Part shown: positions 27,211-40,284 of the stretch, one piece after another
How positions within the stretch are numbered: the stretch's first letter is position 1
How the letters are laid out: every line of letters begins with the position of its first letter
Origin: Casuarina equisetifolia
Lineage: Eukaryota; Streptophyta; Magnoliopsida; Fagales; Casuarinaceae
Reading direction: 5' to 3'
Length of the DNA: 64,000 nucleotides
Assembly: GCA_028551475.1 (NCBI GenBank)
Contig: CM052358.1
Span: 22,222,853 to 22,286,852, forward strand
The notes under the pieces: model-generated
The model's database searches: none
Seen by the model: only the letters and a program-made list of their open reading frames with translations
Told to the model about the DNA's origin: nothing
Made by a program: the position numbers and the translations under genes

Positions 27211-29899
27211 TTACAAAATGTTGTTTAGGGCCTGAAGGCTTTTCGCTGGACTGAAAAGAGCAACAGCACCTCGTCTTGGATTTGAGAATTTCTTGTAAAT
27301 GGCTTTAAGCTTGCTTTCTGTAATGGAAGAGTGAAAGCCAGCCAGTAGCTTAGCACAATCTCTGCAACAGAGGAAACCATTTCAAGTTAGTACTTTTGTC
27401 TTGGTGGAGGAAGACAATGCAGAGAAAAGGAAACTAAAGAAAATTACATCAACTGTTCCTCAGAGTAGCCTGTATGATGCTGCAGAGTTTTACTCCAGAA
27501 AGGGCTCTTGTTGAGGGTACATCTTGCAGCGTAGACTGCAGCAGCAGCAAGCATCGATGGCTTATATAAAATCGTTGTTGGGTAGTTCATAACACCAAGT
27601 TCTGCCAGGAAGAACACCATATTCTCCATCTGCATTAACAGGCCAAAACAGAAGAACAGAAATAAGGGCATATAGCTTAGGTTGTTCATCCGAAAAACAA
27701 AAGAAGTACCAGAAGTGCTTATGTTCATAAAACGCAGCAAACTCGGTACCTCTTTATCCGGTGAAACAGAAGCCTTGATGAATCGGACAAGAAAGACATA
27801 TGGTGTAGGAACGGTTAAATGCCACTCCATCTTTCGCAAGATTGATTTTTCCATGACGAGTATCTGCTCTCTGGTATAAGAATAGTCCGACAGGCAAACA
27901 AAGTCATTAACCTGCACAGTCCATGCCTACAGTCAGTGATGTCAGGCATTGCAAATAGAGAAAATTTCACAGAAAGAACTTAAATAATTAGCCAAAATCT
28001 TAATTAATTCAGGGCAGCAACAATCACAGAAAAGCCTAAAAACAAGAGAGAACACAACCTGTGGAGGCCATACTTCCTCGTACTTGCCGGCTACAAGCAT
28101 TGAGCCAATGCCAATTAACTGAAGCTCTCTCCTCGAAACAATTTCCACAGAAAGGTAGCGATCAAGTATATTCATGGTGAGGTAGAGTGTTTCTGGCATT
28201 AGCTCAAATTTGCAGTGAACTTCAGCCAACCAGTCCACAAGAATCGACCTCATCCTTGCATTGATGTCAGGCTGTGCGTTCATGTAATCATGAAGTTGAA
28301 TTTCATCCTGCATCAGAATTTACAGATAAGTGGGGGGAAGAAAATGAGACAACACAGAAGAGACTAAGACTTACTTCTGCGAGCTTGTAGAACTTGTAGA
28401 TATCATCAATGTATTCGACTACAGCCAATTCATCGTTTACATCATCCGCATCAATGTTCTCAATATGTTGCTTTGACTTGCTTGTGATTTCAGAAGCAGC
28501 CTGCAGAAAAGTAAACTTAGTGTACAACCAAGATTTCGAGGAAAAAGAATTCGTAATAGATCTTCAAATTAACACCTTGCTTCGAGCAGAAAGGGTTGAA
28601 GTGAATGCCTTGACTGACTTCATTGAGGACCTTTCTCTGGATTTTCTTCCACTAGGAGATTCATCGGGAATTTCCTTGGTTATACTGACAGATTTAAAAT
28701 TGTCTAATACGTTCTTTTGAGCTTCAGAAACCTTCTTTGAAATCCTGCGCTCTACGTATATGGCTACTCTGTCCTCTAACGCTGGCTCAACTTGGTTCTG
28801 TAAATCAGCAGAGTCCATTTCATTAAATTGGTAACGCTCATAACCCGAAGGAGAAATAGCATTTCCTAAAAAATGGGGGTAGCGCAATTGTCTAAGCCTG
28901 CCCTACCTTCTTTTCTGCTTCCTCTTTTGCTTTTGCCAACAATTGTGCATGAAAGCGCCTGCAAGACAAACTCAATTAGCAAGCCTGAGAGAAAGAGGGA
29001 GACAGAGAGAGAGGAAGCACAGAACCTTGTCACGCGACGAGAAACCTGGACAGGTTGTTTTCCTCCCACAATTTTAAGAGACTCCATATTACCGATGTCT
29101 CCCAGGGCTTTCCGGTTCCTCCCTTGTGTTGGTCCATTCTTTACTTTTCCTCCCCCTAAAAGAAAAGGCAAGAGAGTCTTGGATCTCAAACAGACGCAAC
29201 CAAAAGACTGAAGACCCAGAAACCAGAAAGGACATAGAAAAATGAAGCCAGTACAATCAATAATGTTATATGAATCAGTGCAGGCAAGCAAAGCATCGAC
29301 GAATACTCTGGAATCATTCAGAGGCCAAATCTAACCCAACAAGTAAAGCTGTATGAATAAAAGAAAACTGCAGCCCGGTGACCAAGTGAACCCATACAAG
29401 CACCAAAAAGAATCGCATTTGTAGAAACAGAACAATCAAGCAAGAAGAAACTAAAATATCTTAAAAACACGAAAGGTTGTTATCTTTATTCATGAACTGC
29501 CCTTGCACTGGGTTGGGACAGAAATAAATCCATCGAAGAAAGATTGAATACAAAAAGTATATTCGGAAGAACGATGATCGGAAAGTCCCCTCCCAAGCCA
29601 CTCAGTTCACTAATTTAATCAAAATGAATCACACAAAAGAAACGAAAAGGGAAACGAACAGAGAAACTTGAGAATCAATACCTAAGTTTTGAAAGAACTG
29701 ACCATGAACAGATGAATCAGAACTAAACACGATTTCTTTTTTCTGTTTCTTTTCTAAAACGCTAACACCAGGGAATTCAAAATCACCCTACAAAGGATCA
29801 TCAAACACAAACTCACAAAGATTTTCCGACGGAAATGAATGAGATTGGAAGCAGAAACAGACCTCTGAGTTGCGGTGGGGCAACCGCTTTTCGTTCCAT
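27211..29899 (-). CDS. B1-type mitotic cyclin, canonical copy, nine exons
   Basis: Exons on the minus strand: 29899-29863, 29155-29026, 28958-28907, 28797-28576, 28500-28375, 28307-28059, 27911-27750, 27629-27448, 27361-27211; 436 residues. The destruction box RKALGDIGN is at 27-35. Exon 5 carries [16 protein letters not shown], exon 6 the cyclin-box hallmark MRSILVDWLAEVHCKFEL with the HxKF motif of B cyclins, then EEVWPPQV and YPTTILYKPS; the HTGYSEEQL stretch is typical of the B1 group. It binds and activates CDKs at the G2/M step and is destroyed at anaphase. Internal exons of 126, 249, 162 and 182 bp match the neighbouring cyclin exactly, so the pair is a tandem duplication. The copies differ most in exons 3-4, the disordered linker. 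Confidence 0.93.
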
Positions 29900-30733
29900 G
29901 GTCAATTCTTCAAGATTATCTCTGAAAGCTCTTTCTCTGTCGCCTCTTCCTCTATCTCTACCGCTCTGTCTGTGCTCTGTTTTGTTGGTAATGAGTCTAC
30001 GAAAACACCCTTACAAGTCTTTAATTCAGTTCAAAATTTGAATCCCTGAAAAACCCATTAAATTCCTTCTCCTACTGTCAAATTCTGACCGTCGGATGAC
30101 GGGACATAGACAGAGACAGGACACATCATAGAATCAGTTTCATAATTGCACTTGTCGTTCGTGTAAATTTCATTGGTTACATGAAATATTGTTATGTTAT
30201 GGGCAAATGAGTCTCACAACATTTGAAAATATATTGATACTCCAACTTTCAGGTCAATTAATGAATTGAATATGCCTCTTGATAATGATAATAATTACCA
30301 AATTTAAGGAAAATGAAGTACCCATCCAATTTAAATTTAATACACATTCTATTTACAAGAATTATCTTACTAAATCCTTCAAAATATTGAAGAACAAAGT
30401 AAAGTTTAAATTGGATTGATTGTAAGTTTAGAAGCGTACCAAGTCTTCTTCCACTTTAAATTGGAGCCCCGATCATTGCCTAGGAAAAGCCAAGATTTTT
30501 CCGAATATGTAAAGAAATCATTCAAATACGTTTACCCAGTCTGACAAACTTAGCTATACGAAAACTGATTCAAATAGATTTTGGGGAAAAAAAGGCATCA
30601 ATGAGGATACAAGACAGTCTAATTAGCTATTAGATCGACGTGATTTTACAAAAACCAAAAAACTTCACGAGGATGTAAAGTTCCAGATCTAGCTAAAGGA
30701 AGGCAATCGGCATTCTAGATTCCTACATTCTCT
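29900..30733. other. Upstream region of the canonical cyclin and 3' region of H3 gene 2
   Basis: AT-rich. Apart from the MSA-like site, nothing recognisable. Confidence 0.6.
30086..30095 (-). promoter_or_regulatory. MSA-like element of the canonical cyclin
   Basis: Read on the minus strand, CCGACGGTCA differs from the MSA consensus by one base (GACGG for AACGG). It lies 187 bp before the start codon at 29899, almost the same distance as the good MSA of the other cyclin. Confidence 0.45.
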
Positions 30734-31162
<429 letters not shown>

Positions 31163-31230
31163 CTAAGAAAAGTGTTTGTTTTTCGGAAAAGCGTGGTAAA
31201 GCGATGAAAATCGATTGGCGTTTTGGAATA

Positions 31231-31267
31231 TTTATAGTTAAGTTTCGGAGGGCGAACAGAGCGGGAA
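31231..31267 (-). promoter_or_regulatory. TATA box and E2F-type site of H3 gene 2
   Basis: On the minus strand, CTATAAA (31237-31231) is preceded by TTCCCGC (31267-31261). Order and spacing are as in H3 gene 1. Confidence 0.6.
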
Positions 31268-31306
31268 CTTTTGAAATTTGGTGTTCAATCCAAAATTTTC
31301 AAATAT

Positions 31307-31449
31307 GAATGTGGAGCGTTGATATGAAAGGAGATCGACGGCTGAAAATTCTTAAAACAGTGTCTCACGGACTACGATCCGTGGCTTCGCTAAATGACCA
31401 ATAGTGTCTGCTCTTTGATACCCCCAGGGAACGTGAATGTGGATCGTTG
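31307..31449 (-). promoter_or_regulatory. Upstream elements of H3 gene 2
   Basis: On the minus strand: CAACGCTCCACATTC (31321-31307), an octamer-like inverted pair CACGGATC and GTCCGTG with a 3-bp spacer (31383-31366), and a second copy of the 15-bp motif, CAACGATCCACATTC (31449-31435), next to a CCAAT box (31454-31450). Confidence 0.55.
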
Positions 31450-34400
31450 ATTGGTATAACAATGTACGGTGCAGATTATCCCTAAATTTGGACCTTGTGG
31501 TCACTGTTCATTCCAGTTTTAGTTTGGGCCCATTGTACAGACCTTGGATGTGCATAAAAACTAGGCCTTCTTTTTTTTTTTTTTTTTTTTTTTTTACCTT
31601 CCCTTCAACTCCCTTGGCAGTTGAGTATTAGATAAAATAAATTTTTCATAAGGTTATGAGTTTAACCCATCAGGAACAGGGTTTAAGTTTTTAATAATAA
31701 AAATATTATTACCCCCAGATAATTAGTTAAGTATAAAAAATAAATAAATGAGCTTAAATCCTATTAACAACTATAATGCATAAATCTCACATTATTTAAA
31801 TCTTATGCAAAAATATTATATATAGAAAGGGAAGACAGCTTTTGTATCAACTTTTGAATAAATTCATCTCTTTTTTTTTTTAATTAAGTAAATAAGAGAT
31901 AAACAACATGGGTTACCAACTAAACCTTATGTTTGTTGACTTGTTGTTACTCTTCACTTTGCCTATAAAGGTAATTTTGAGGGTAGTTCTATCTTTATTC
32001 ACCTTCTACATGTAAGGAGATTGTCATTGAGCATTTCTACAAAGATCAAATCATTCAATAAGGTTATGAAAGTATAGAGAATCAACATGTTAAAATGTGC
32101 AAGCGTTAAGCTTTTCAAATCTTGCCCAACTTCGTAGAGATTAGGCTGTCCTTTCAAGTTTGTAGAGGATATAAGTTCCAAATTTTTTTTCCCTTCACCG
32201 TCATCTTTTGAAGGAAAAGGTGGTGAATTATTCTTTATTTGTTTAGTGGATCCTTAAGAAATTCAGTCACTTATTTGTTAAGAGGGATGAAACCCGGGTC
32301 TTTATGAAGCAAGCTCTTATGAAAAGATGGTGCATAATGGAAGAGGGTAGGAGCATGTGGTGGTCCAAAAGATAACTCAACATAAGGCTACACCACTCAA
32401 GAATCTGCCCCAATTCACGGGTCAAAGATATATGCTGCCCAATTTTTAAGTAAGGCGTTCGTCAAAGAACCTCATGCCTTAGAAAGGAACTGCTTTAAAA
32501 ATGTTGGCATAATGATATGAAATTCCTTCTGTTTTCGCACTGTCATTCCCACTTGCACATAAGAAAAATAGTGGATTCAGAGTCCTCGTTGGACTAAATC
32601 TTACCTATATATAAGTAAGAAATTATGGTTCTACGTATGAGTTTTAGTATATCACAGCAAAAAGCAGTACTATAACCTACAAACATAATAGTTAGAGATA
32701 TAATTAGTGTTAGATTTAAATGCTCAATTCAAAAGTTATTTTTAGAATTAGAGAAATTTTTTTTAGTAAAACTTCATTTTAAAGATTATTTTTTACCAGT
32801 ATAAGATTCTTATCCTACACACAATTAGAAAACTTATTTTTCTTAACAATGGTCCATTAAAAGGAGGTTTCATACAAGGTTTCTTATGATCTTGAAAGAT
32901 AGTATTTTAAAGTTTTTCTTCTTAAAATTGATTAGTAAGAAGGGCATATATATATATATATACATATATTATGAAAGAAACCTTATATTTAAATCATGAG
33001 TCATAACAATATCTTATTCAATTAAACAATGAATTTAGTATTACGTTAGAAAATACATTTTTTTAATAAATAAAAGATTTCATAACATTCTAAAAAAATT
33101 CCAAATACACGTGATTTCTTTGGTCTTTCCGGTCTGGATAGTAATGGTAAATGCATATCCCTATCATGCAAGCTGTAACCCAGAATGCTCATGGAGGGAT
33201 TTAATTAGGACACTAATTCTTAACTTTTCCAAAACACCAAGGCCAAGCAGAACAAAAAGATGCTGGAAATCACAAGAAACTAGGGTCTACAGAACAGTTC
33301 AGCAGGGCACCGAAAAACTACAGTAGATGTAGGATTAGTGGGCTACACTGTACTCGTGAAGATCACCGGAAGGCCAAATTTAAACTGTTAAAAATCATTA
33401 TTCTGGCTAGTGCAGGTGGTGAAGAATAAGAGAGATCGAGTACAAGACATTCGAATCCTCTTTTCCGGGACGGAAACAATCAAAACAGGACAAAATCCAA
33501 ACGTTATACGAGGACTGGCCTGCAAGAATACTCTTATCCTTCTACTTTACGGCCATGCACTTGTTCTTTGTTCCTCAGCCTGCTGAAGACAGTTCTTTTC
33601 TGGCTTTTCGCTAAAGAAGAGATATCCATGGAGTCTTGCATTGTTTTTGGACTTGGCTTTGGACATCCTTTGCTACTTCATGTTCCATATGTATGGCATT
33701 AACGTCTTACATCAAGAGTTGTTAGAACCATCCGAATAAGTCAGTGTTTTTTCTCAAGAAGCTGAGATGTAACTCCTAAAGATCCAGCTAGCTTCACAGT
33801 AGAAAGATGCTGCCTTTTACAGAGAAAGAGACACCAATTAAACGACCTTTCCACATTATTTTTCTTGCAGGCCAGGGAGTGAAAACGAAAGGGTGTCATA
33901 TCTTACCAAACGCAAAGATACGGCAGTGGATCAAAGGAGACTCTTTTTTTATTTAATAGCTTAAAATTTTGGAATAAGTCCTTAACTCTAATGAATATAA
34001 TGATAAATGAAAATCTAATAGTTTTTGGCTTATCACGATTTATATGGATGGACAGATGTATGGATGTAAGTTTACAACTATCCAAAGTGAATCATGGTGT
34101 AACCTATGTGCATTATCATAACTATTGGATATGTGAGGAGGAATGTAATTTTTTTTTTTTAATGTAAAAAAGTAAGTTGGAGTAGAACTTACATCATGGT
34201 ATAGTGATGACCCGCATGTGCCCCAATATGTGTTATTAAGTCCAAGATATTGGCGTTTGAGCCATGTATACGCATATATATATATATAATAAATACCAGC
34301 TAATTACATGGTCATTGATGACATCCACCCATCTTGAGCTAGAAGCACCCTGATCATGATACGTCCGTTGTGATGGGACCAGAAGACATGCCCGCAGAAC

Positions 34401-35770
34401 AAGAATGCCAGCAAAGAGAAAAGCTTTAGCATGTGAAATGCATCGGATCCTTGATGAAGAACACATCGCCTTCCGCCATTTGTTTTTATAGTGAAGAAAA
34501 CTTCCAATTGTTTAGGAACCGGGCCAACCCTTTGTCCTTTGTCACCAAGTTCTAAATTCTTGATAGACAAGAAACAATTATGGTTGGAAAAACATGTTCG
34601 ATACAAGGCGGAGCTGAGGACTTAAGTGCCAGAGCTCACTCCTTGTTTTCACTGCTCGTGATCCTAGTAGTTTTCTGGGAGGGTTGGAGTATATAACGCA
34701 ACATGCCAATATTTTGGTTGCTCTATTGCTTAGAACTAAGACCCACACAATGTTGACGTCTAACTAGGCCAATAAATTGGTTTGTCTTGTTCTTTGTGTC
34801 TCAAATTGCTCTTCTCCTAATAATCAACTTTAAAATTTGAAAAAAAGAAAAAGAAAAAAATGATTTTTTTAACATGAAATTAGATTCAAGTTTTAATGAG
34901 ATAATTCATCACTTATGGATGTGTTTGAAAGCTTAATCCTCTAAAAGTTGACTCTTGAGCAAATGAATCTTATTTCTTGTAAAGAGATCTTTAAGCAAGA
35001 TTTAAGCATACAACAAGCTTATATCGCATTATTATAACATAATCCTTCAACAAAGTATAAGGAAATATTTCTTATAGAAAATATCTATTTTTGAGTACAA
35101 GGATGTTGTACTTAGACTAACCTCTAATACTATATTATGTGGATTAAACATTTTTAAACACCTATTGATAATTATAGGATTTTTTAAATTATAAAAGAGG
35201 TTCATTGTAAAATATAAATAATATAAGACTTATGTCATACTATTTTTATAGGATTATACTCGTATGAAACATATTTTCTATACATAAGATGTGACTATGT
35301 ATTTAAATTTGGATATGTTTCTTCTATCATTAATATTTGAATGGATAAAAAGTCTTAATAGAAACAGTAAAATATTTGAAAATTCAAGACTTCCAATACC
35401 AACTTCTACAAGCGCAGTCTCCCAAATCTCCTGATTGTCAAAACGACCAAAACCTAATTGTTAGGTTCGAAACCTTTTCTTGTAGATCACAGCTACCCAC
35501 CTGATTAAATTGCTAAACAGGTAAAAAAGTGCTTAATCTCTTGCACAACTTTTGGGTAATAAAAACTATTGGTTCTTTGTGATAATTAAGGCGCCAAATT
35601 ACCATCTTTTCGATCAAACAAGAGAGGGGACACTTTATGCATGTGGAGGTTGACGAATCCTACTAACTTTACAGGGGTGGTTGGCTCGGAAAGTTGATTT
35701 CTTTAACATAACGATTTTTCTAACACAAAGTAGTTATAGAAAACAACGAACTTCAGACCAAACAGTCCAC
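31450..35770. other. AT-rich intergenic DNA
   Basis: No gene seen in 4.3 kb. A T23 run lies at about 31570-31593 and a (TA)n run near 32947. The segment around 31905-31990 shares GTTACCAACTAAAC-like words and GAGGGTAG with 4327-4390, perhaps remains of the same dispersed repeat. ORFs of 60-100 codons overlap in several frames without a known motif. Confidence 0.5.
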
Positions 35771-37438
35771 AATCCTACATGGAATTCCATTGTCTTCTAA
35801 AATTATCAAACATCCCAGGGAAAGAACCCTTGGTTTTCTCGGAATACTCCACCTGGGAGAACTCCGACATGGCACGTCATGGGCATTTCTGTAGTTTCAC
35901 TTCTCCGTTGGCCCACTGTGCCTTCTGGCCTCACAAGATTCACTCGTTTGGTGAAAAGAGAGAGGAAAGACAGAGACAACGTGTGGAGTGTTTGGAAGGT
36001 TTTGGATATCTCTGTCACCCACCTCAGTCCCTTTCGGCAGGAACAGCACTCGGACAGCTCAGGATCATTTTGTGGACGATTTTGTCCACGAACATCCTGA
36101 GTTTCTCAGAACCCAGATGGATTCACTTCAAGAACTCGAAGTTCCTTGCCTTTGTTTGTAGAAGGTCAACCCTTATCGACAAGGGAAACATGGAAACGAA
36201 AGTTGCATCAAATGGGTTATGATTTTTGACTTAGTTCTTGGCAGTGGTTTTGGTTGTGGCATTGGATTTTACCGTTTCTTGACGAACAAAGGTCACGACG
36301 TTTGCAGGCTGAACGACTGGTTGATTCCTTTTGCTGTGCGCAACAGTCAAGTAAAAGAAACCCCATCTCTGTTTTGTCCATGTTGCCTGTACAAAATGTC
36401 CCCCCAATGCATCGACTTGTCTTTTCAATTTTATTGGATAATGGACGTTTATGTGCATGTGTTTTGTTGGCTCATGTTTTTGTGGGTGGAGAGACAACTT
36501 TTATTAAGTGTAAAATAGAGGTTGTGGTAGATGTTTATGTGTGATTCTTTTTTAATAAATTATTCCAAATAGCAAATGTTTTTGTGATTTTTGTTCCATT
36601 GTTTTATTCTAATACTCTTGCATTAGTCGATGTTAAGGACAAAATAATATGTTACATATTGATTATTTTAGTATTTTCTTTGTAAATTGTCTTACTTTTT
36701 ATTAAAAAAAAATTGAAAGTAAAAGTTAAACAAAGTTGTCAAATTTCAAGTTTTCAAATTCATTATCTTATCATGTATAAAATCTTAATAATTTTTTATC
36801 ATATCATGTTATTATGTTATTTGTGTAATGATCCATGTTTAAGGTAAGAGAATATATTAAGTGTATATTTTTATCTTAGATAAATGGCTTAAAAATGTGA
36901 GGTATCAAAATTGAGGCCTAAATTTTAAACAGTTAATAAACAACTAATTGAATTATTAGCTTAATGATACTAATTGTCTCACATTGATGATATCTTATCC
37001 TAATATCTCATTTATAAGTTTAATTATTTACCTTTCTTTAAATAGGAAGCAGTAGAGAAATCAAAGCACTAGCCCGGGATACAATGGTGGGGAGGGACCA
37101 GAATCCCACTTATGATTTGCCAGAAACTCTCTCAATGGATCTCAAATGATGTATGTCTAATCAGTGTACGTTTAAAGGCAGTCTTACAAGGCAACCAAGT
37201 GCTATCATTGCTTCGGATGGCCAGAGAAAGCATTCGAAAGAGTCTCGAAGCAATGATTTGGAGGATTCCACTTCAAACTGTTTGGCATTCTAAGTGGAAA
37301 TGCTTATGATGGTACCAAGTTTTCTTGTTGACCATCGTACCAACATTTCATGTTTGGTGTTTTGGTTCATTTCAGGAACCATGGGCTTTTTCGTAAATCC
37401 ACTTTCGAACAGCCATGCCCACATTGAGTGAAATCTAC
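35771..37438. other. Region without a supported gene
   Basis: The stretch 35780-36230 is GC-richer and has open frames in several phases, the longest 147 codons, none with a motif I know. Two short hairpins are present (36060-36099; 37204-37257). The rest is AT-rich. It could hold decayed genic DNA or upstream sequence of the IRKI-like gene. Confidence 0.4.
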
Positions 37439-37535
37439 TCTCTCTCTCTCTCTGCTTCACATGCTTTCATTCCATTAATTCTTCGGAACAAAGACAAAAG
37501 CTTGTTGCTTTGAGAACCCCTCTCCACATCTCTCT

Positions 37536-37595
<60 letters not shown>
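37439..37595 (+). repeat. (CT)n microsatellite before the IRKI-like gene
   Basis: Two pure CT tracts, 37439-37453 and about 37540-37594, lie 200-360 bp before the start codon, where plant genes often carry a pyrimidine-rich core promoter or leader. Confidence 0.9.
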
Positions 37596-37598
<3 letters not shown>

Positions 37599-37644
37599 TG
37601 GTCTATCTCCCTAGGCTCTGGTTATCCAAGATTCTGCACTGGAT

Positions 37645-37695
37645 ATGATTTTTCGTTCTTTAAATCAAATCCAACCGTTAGATACCTGCATGTGA
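37645..37695 (+). promoter_or_regulatory. Upstream ORF of 16 codons in the IRKI-like leader
   Basis: ATG at 37645 reads MIFRSLNQIQPLDTCM and stops with TGA at 37693-37695. It lies downstream of the CT tract, so it is in the leader if transcription starts there. The real start site is not known. Confidence 0.4.
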
Positions 37696-37768
37696 ATCCT
37701 CTTGTTCTTTTTCGGCATAGAAATTTCTGAACTCTTCTAATACAAGATTTTCTCGTCTTTGGGGTCAT

Positions 37769-37774
37769 ATGTAG
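37769..37774 (+). promoter_or_regulatory. Start-stop uORF (ATGTAG) in the IRKI-like leader
   Basis: A minimal upstream ORF of start codon followed by stop, 24 bp before the main ATG at 37799. Such elements can stall ribosomes. Function here is inference. Confidence 0.45.
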
Positions 37775-37798
37775 TGTGCTCTGTTCCTTCCTCTGTTC

Positions 37799-40081
37799 AT
37801 GGCTGCTGCTACGACTGCTTCTCAAATCTATGAAAACCATGGCGGCAACAACGCCATCCATGAAATCAGCAGGGAGGAAATCCAAGCTGCCATTGCCAAA
37901 GCCGTAGAGCTGAGGGCTCTCCATGCTGCTTTGGTGCAAGGTAATAGTCCTGCCAATCTCAGATTCCCGTCTGCTTCCCCTGCTTCACACGCTGCTTCTC
38001 AGTTCTCTGCTCAAGATTACCCGGTTTTCACACCCGTGAGTATAAACTTTCTTTATCTTTTCCATAAGTTTTGCCTTATTAACCTGTTCTTATGTATTGG
38101 GATTATGTTTTCTGGCTTTCTAGTTATGCTTAAACAGTTGTCTTAAAGTATATTACCAATATAAATTGCGAGCTTTGGCCTGGAATATGAGAATTTGAAG
38201 TGGATGGTTCTCTTAGTTTCATGACTTGAATTATATCAAAACCAACAAAGTCAATTTTCATGTGATGCAATGATGACCTTCGTTGTTCCTCCATTGCTGA
38301 ATTTGTTTAATGCATTAATTTAATCGGATAGTGAATAAACTGTTGATGGGGCTCACCCACCACAACAGCCGCATTTAAGTTCAAATAAAGTAATGACCTC
38401 GTTATAATAGAGAATATTTCTGGGTTTTGCTTGAAATCAAATTAAATGTTTGAGAGGCTAAAACTCTTTCTTTTGGATCGAGTGAGTGTATGCTGTCTAG
38501 ATATTCTTGGTGAATTATGGGAAAGTTTCTGACTTCGGTAAATGTTGACAGAGCTATGAAGATGAACCACTGCCAGGATATCATCAAATGTCGCTGAAAG
38601 ATCAAACGATATCAGAAGGTTGGGATGAGTGTGGCGGAGAAAATGGCGATGAAACTGTTCTATCTGATTATAAGGAGAATGCATCCTCAAGAAAGGGAAT
38701 GCCATCTGGTTTGGCAGGCTTAGAATCCCACATTTGTCCAGCTGAAGATCACAAATCTGTAACTGGTTCTTGTGCAACCAATATTACTGTTCTTCAAACA
38801 TTGCCCCAGAATAAATACCATAGATCAAGCAGGAGAAACAGTTTGGGGGACTTCAAATCAGTATCCTCCTGCAATAGATGCAAGCCTGCAATTATAACTA
38901 CAGAATCTGAGACCGTGACAAGGGATAGCAAGAATTCCAATATTTTTGTTCCATTGACGGATTCTCACTCATCTACTCAATCACAACCGAAGAATCGAGG
39001 AGTGATCTCATGGTTGTTTCCTCGGTTAAAGAAGAAGCACAAGAACGGGAACTCCCCATATCGAGCTGAATCTGAGGAAGTCTCCCAAATCTTTAAGGAC
39101 TTGGGGATAATGTCTGTTGAAACATTGAAAAGAGAGCTGATAGAAGCAAATGAGAATAGAGATGCGGCGTTGATGGAAGTTGCAGAGATGAAATCTTCCT
39201 TGGGGGAGCTTAGACAGAAGCTAGAGTACCTGGAGACTTACTGTGAAGAGCTGAAGAGAGCCTTGAGACAAGCTATGCAGTCGAAGGATTCCCAATTTCC
39301 TGAAAAACTTGGAAATTTTCCTAAAAGAGGAAAATCTTTGGATGGAAACGGAGAAAATTTGATGCCTGTCAATGAGGAAGTAATGGTGGAAGGTTTCTTG
39401 CAGGTCGTATCAGAAGCAAGACTGTCAGTGAAGCAATTCTGCAAGACCCTTGTTGGCCAGATTGAAGAAACCGATAATACTCTAATGGACAATTTGAATG
39501 TGCTTCTTCAACCCTATAAATTGTCTTTGAATTCCAAATACTCAAAGGCAGTTTTGTACCATTTGGAAGCCTTCATAAACCAATCCCTTTACCAAGACTT
39601 CGAGAACTGTGTATTTCAGAAGAACGGCTCGCCTAAACTCTTAGATCCACAACAAGATCGGCAGGCACAGTTCTCATCATTTGTTGCATTGAGGAACTTA
39701 AGCTGGAATGAAGTGTTAAGGAAGGGGACTAAATACTACAGTGAAGAATTCAGTAAGTTCTGTGATCAGAAAATGAGCTGCATTATTGGTATGCTGAATT
39801 GGACAAGACCATGGCCAGAGCAGCTTCTGCAGGCATTCTTTGTTGCTGCAAAGTGCATATGGCTGCTTCACTTGCTTGCCTTTTCATTCAACCCACCATT
39901 GGGTATCCTAAGAGTTGAAGAAAACAGAAGCTTTGATGCCCATTACATGGAAGACATGTTCATGGAAAGGCAGAGGTCTCATGGTCCCAGCCGAGTAAAG
40001 ATCATGGTAATGCCCGGGTTTTACGTTCAGGACAGGGTTTTGAGGTGTAAGGTTCTTTGTAGGTACAAATCTGTAGCTTAA
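37799..40081 (+). CDS. IRK-interacting protein-like (DUF641/GIL1 family), two exons
   Basis: Exons 37799-38035 and 38552-40081, junction ACACCC/gtgagt to ttgacag/AGCTAT in phase 0; 588 residues. The N-terminal 80 residues contain a short helix (ISREEIQAAIAKAVELRALH). Residues 80-250 are serine-rich and look disordered, with a basic patch LKKKHKNG. A coiled coil spans about 268-318 (LIEANENRDAALMEVAEMK). The DUF641 region follows, about 350-530, with FCKTLVGQIEETDNTL and YHLEAFINQSLYQDFE, ending FDAHYMEDM. Arabidopsis IRKI binds the receptor-like kinase IRK, and the related GIL1 acts in light-dependent gravitropism, so a signalling scaffold role at the cell periphery is likely. The gene stands alone between AT-rich spacers. 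Its leader has two uORFs and a CT tract. Confidence 0.9.
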
Positions 40082-40284
40082 GTTGTTTGGAAATTGGTTT
40101 CATGATGGGTAGCATCACCTAGAGAAGTCTGTAATTACCAAATTGACTTGTTAATAAATGCTGTAATAGTTTCTTCCATTGTTGGCCAACTAACACTGAA
40201 CTCTTTGAACTCTTTGAATTCTTTGAAGTTGAAGTGACTGATTGAAGCCTTTTTATTCAATTTAGTTTTGACTTTTCATGCAGT

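Noticed and set aside
28873..29211. 112-codon plus-strand ORF over a cyclin
   Set aside because: Shadow of cyclin exons 2-3 on the other strand.
35779..36222. 147-codon ORF
   Set aside because: No recognisable motif; overlapping frames on both strands are equally open and there is no splice or promoter support.
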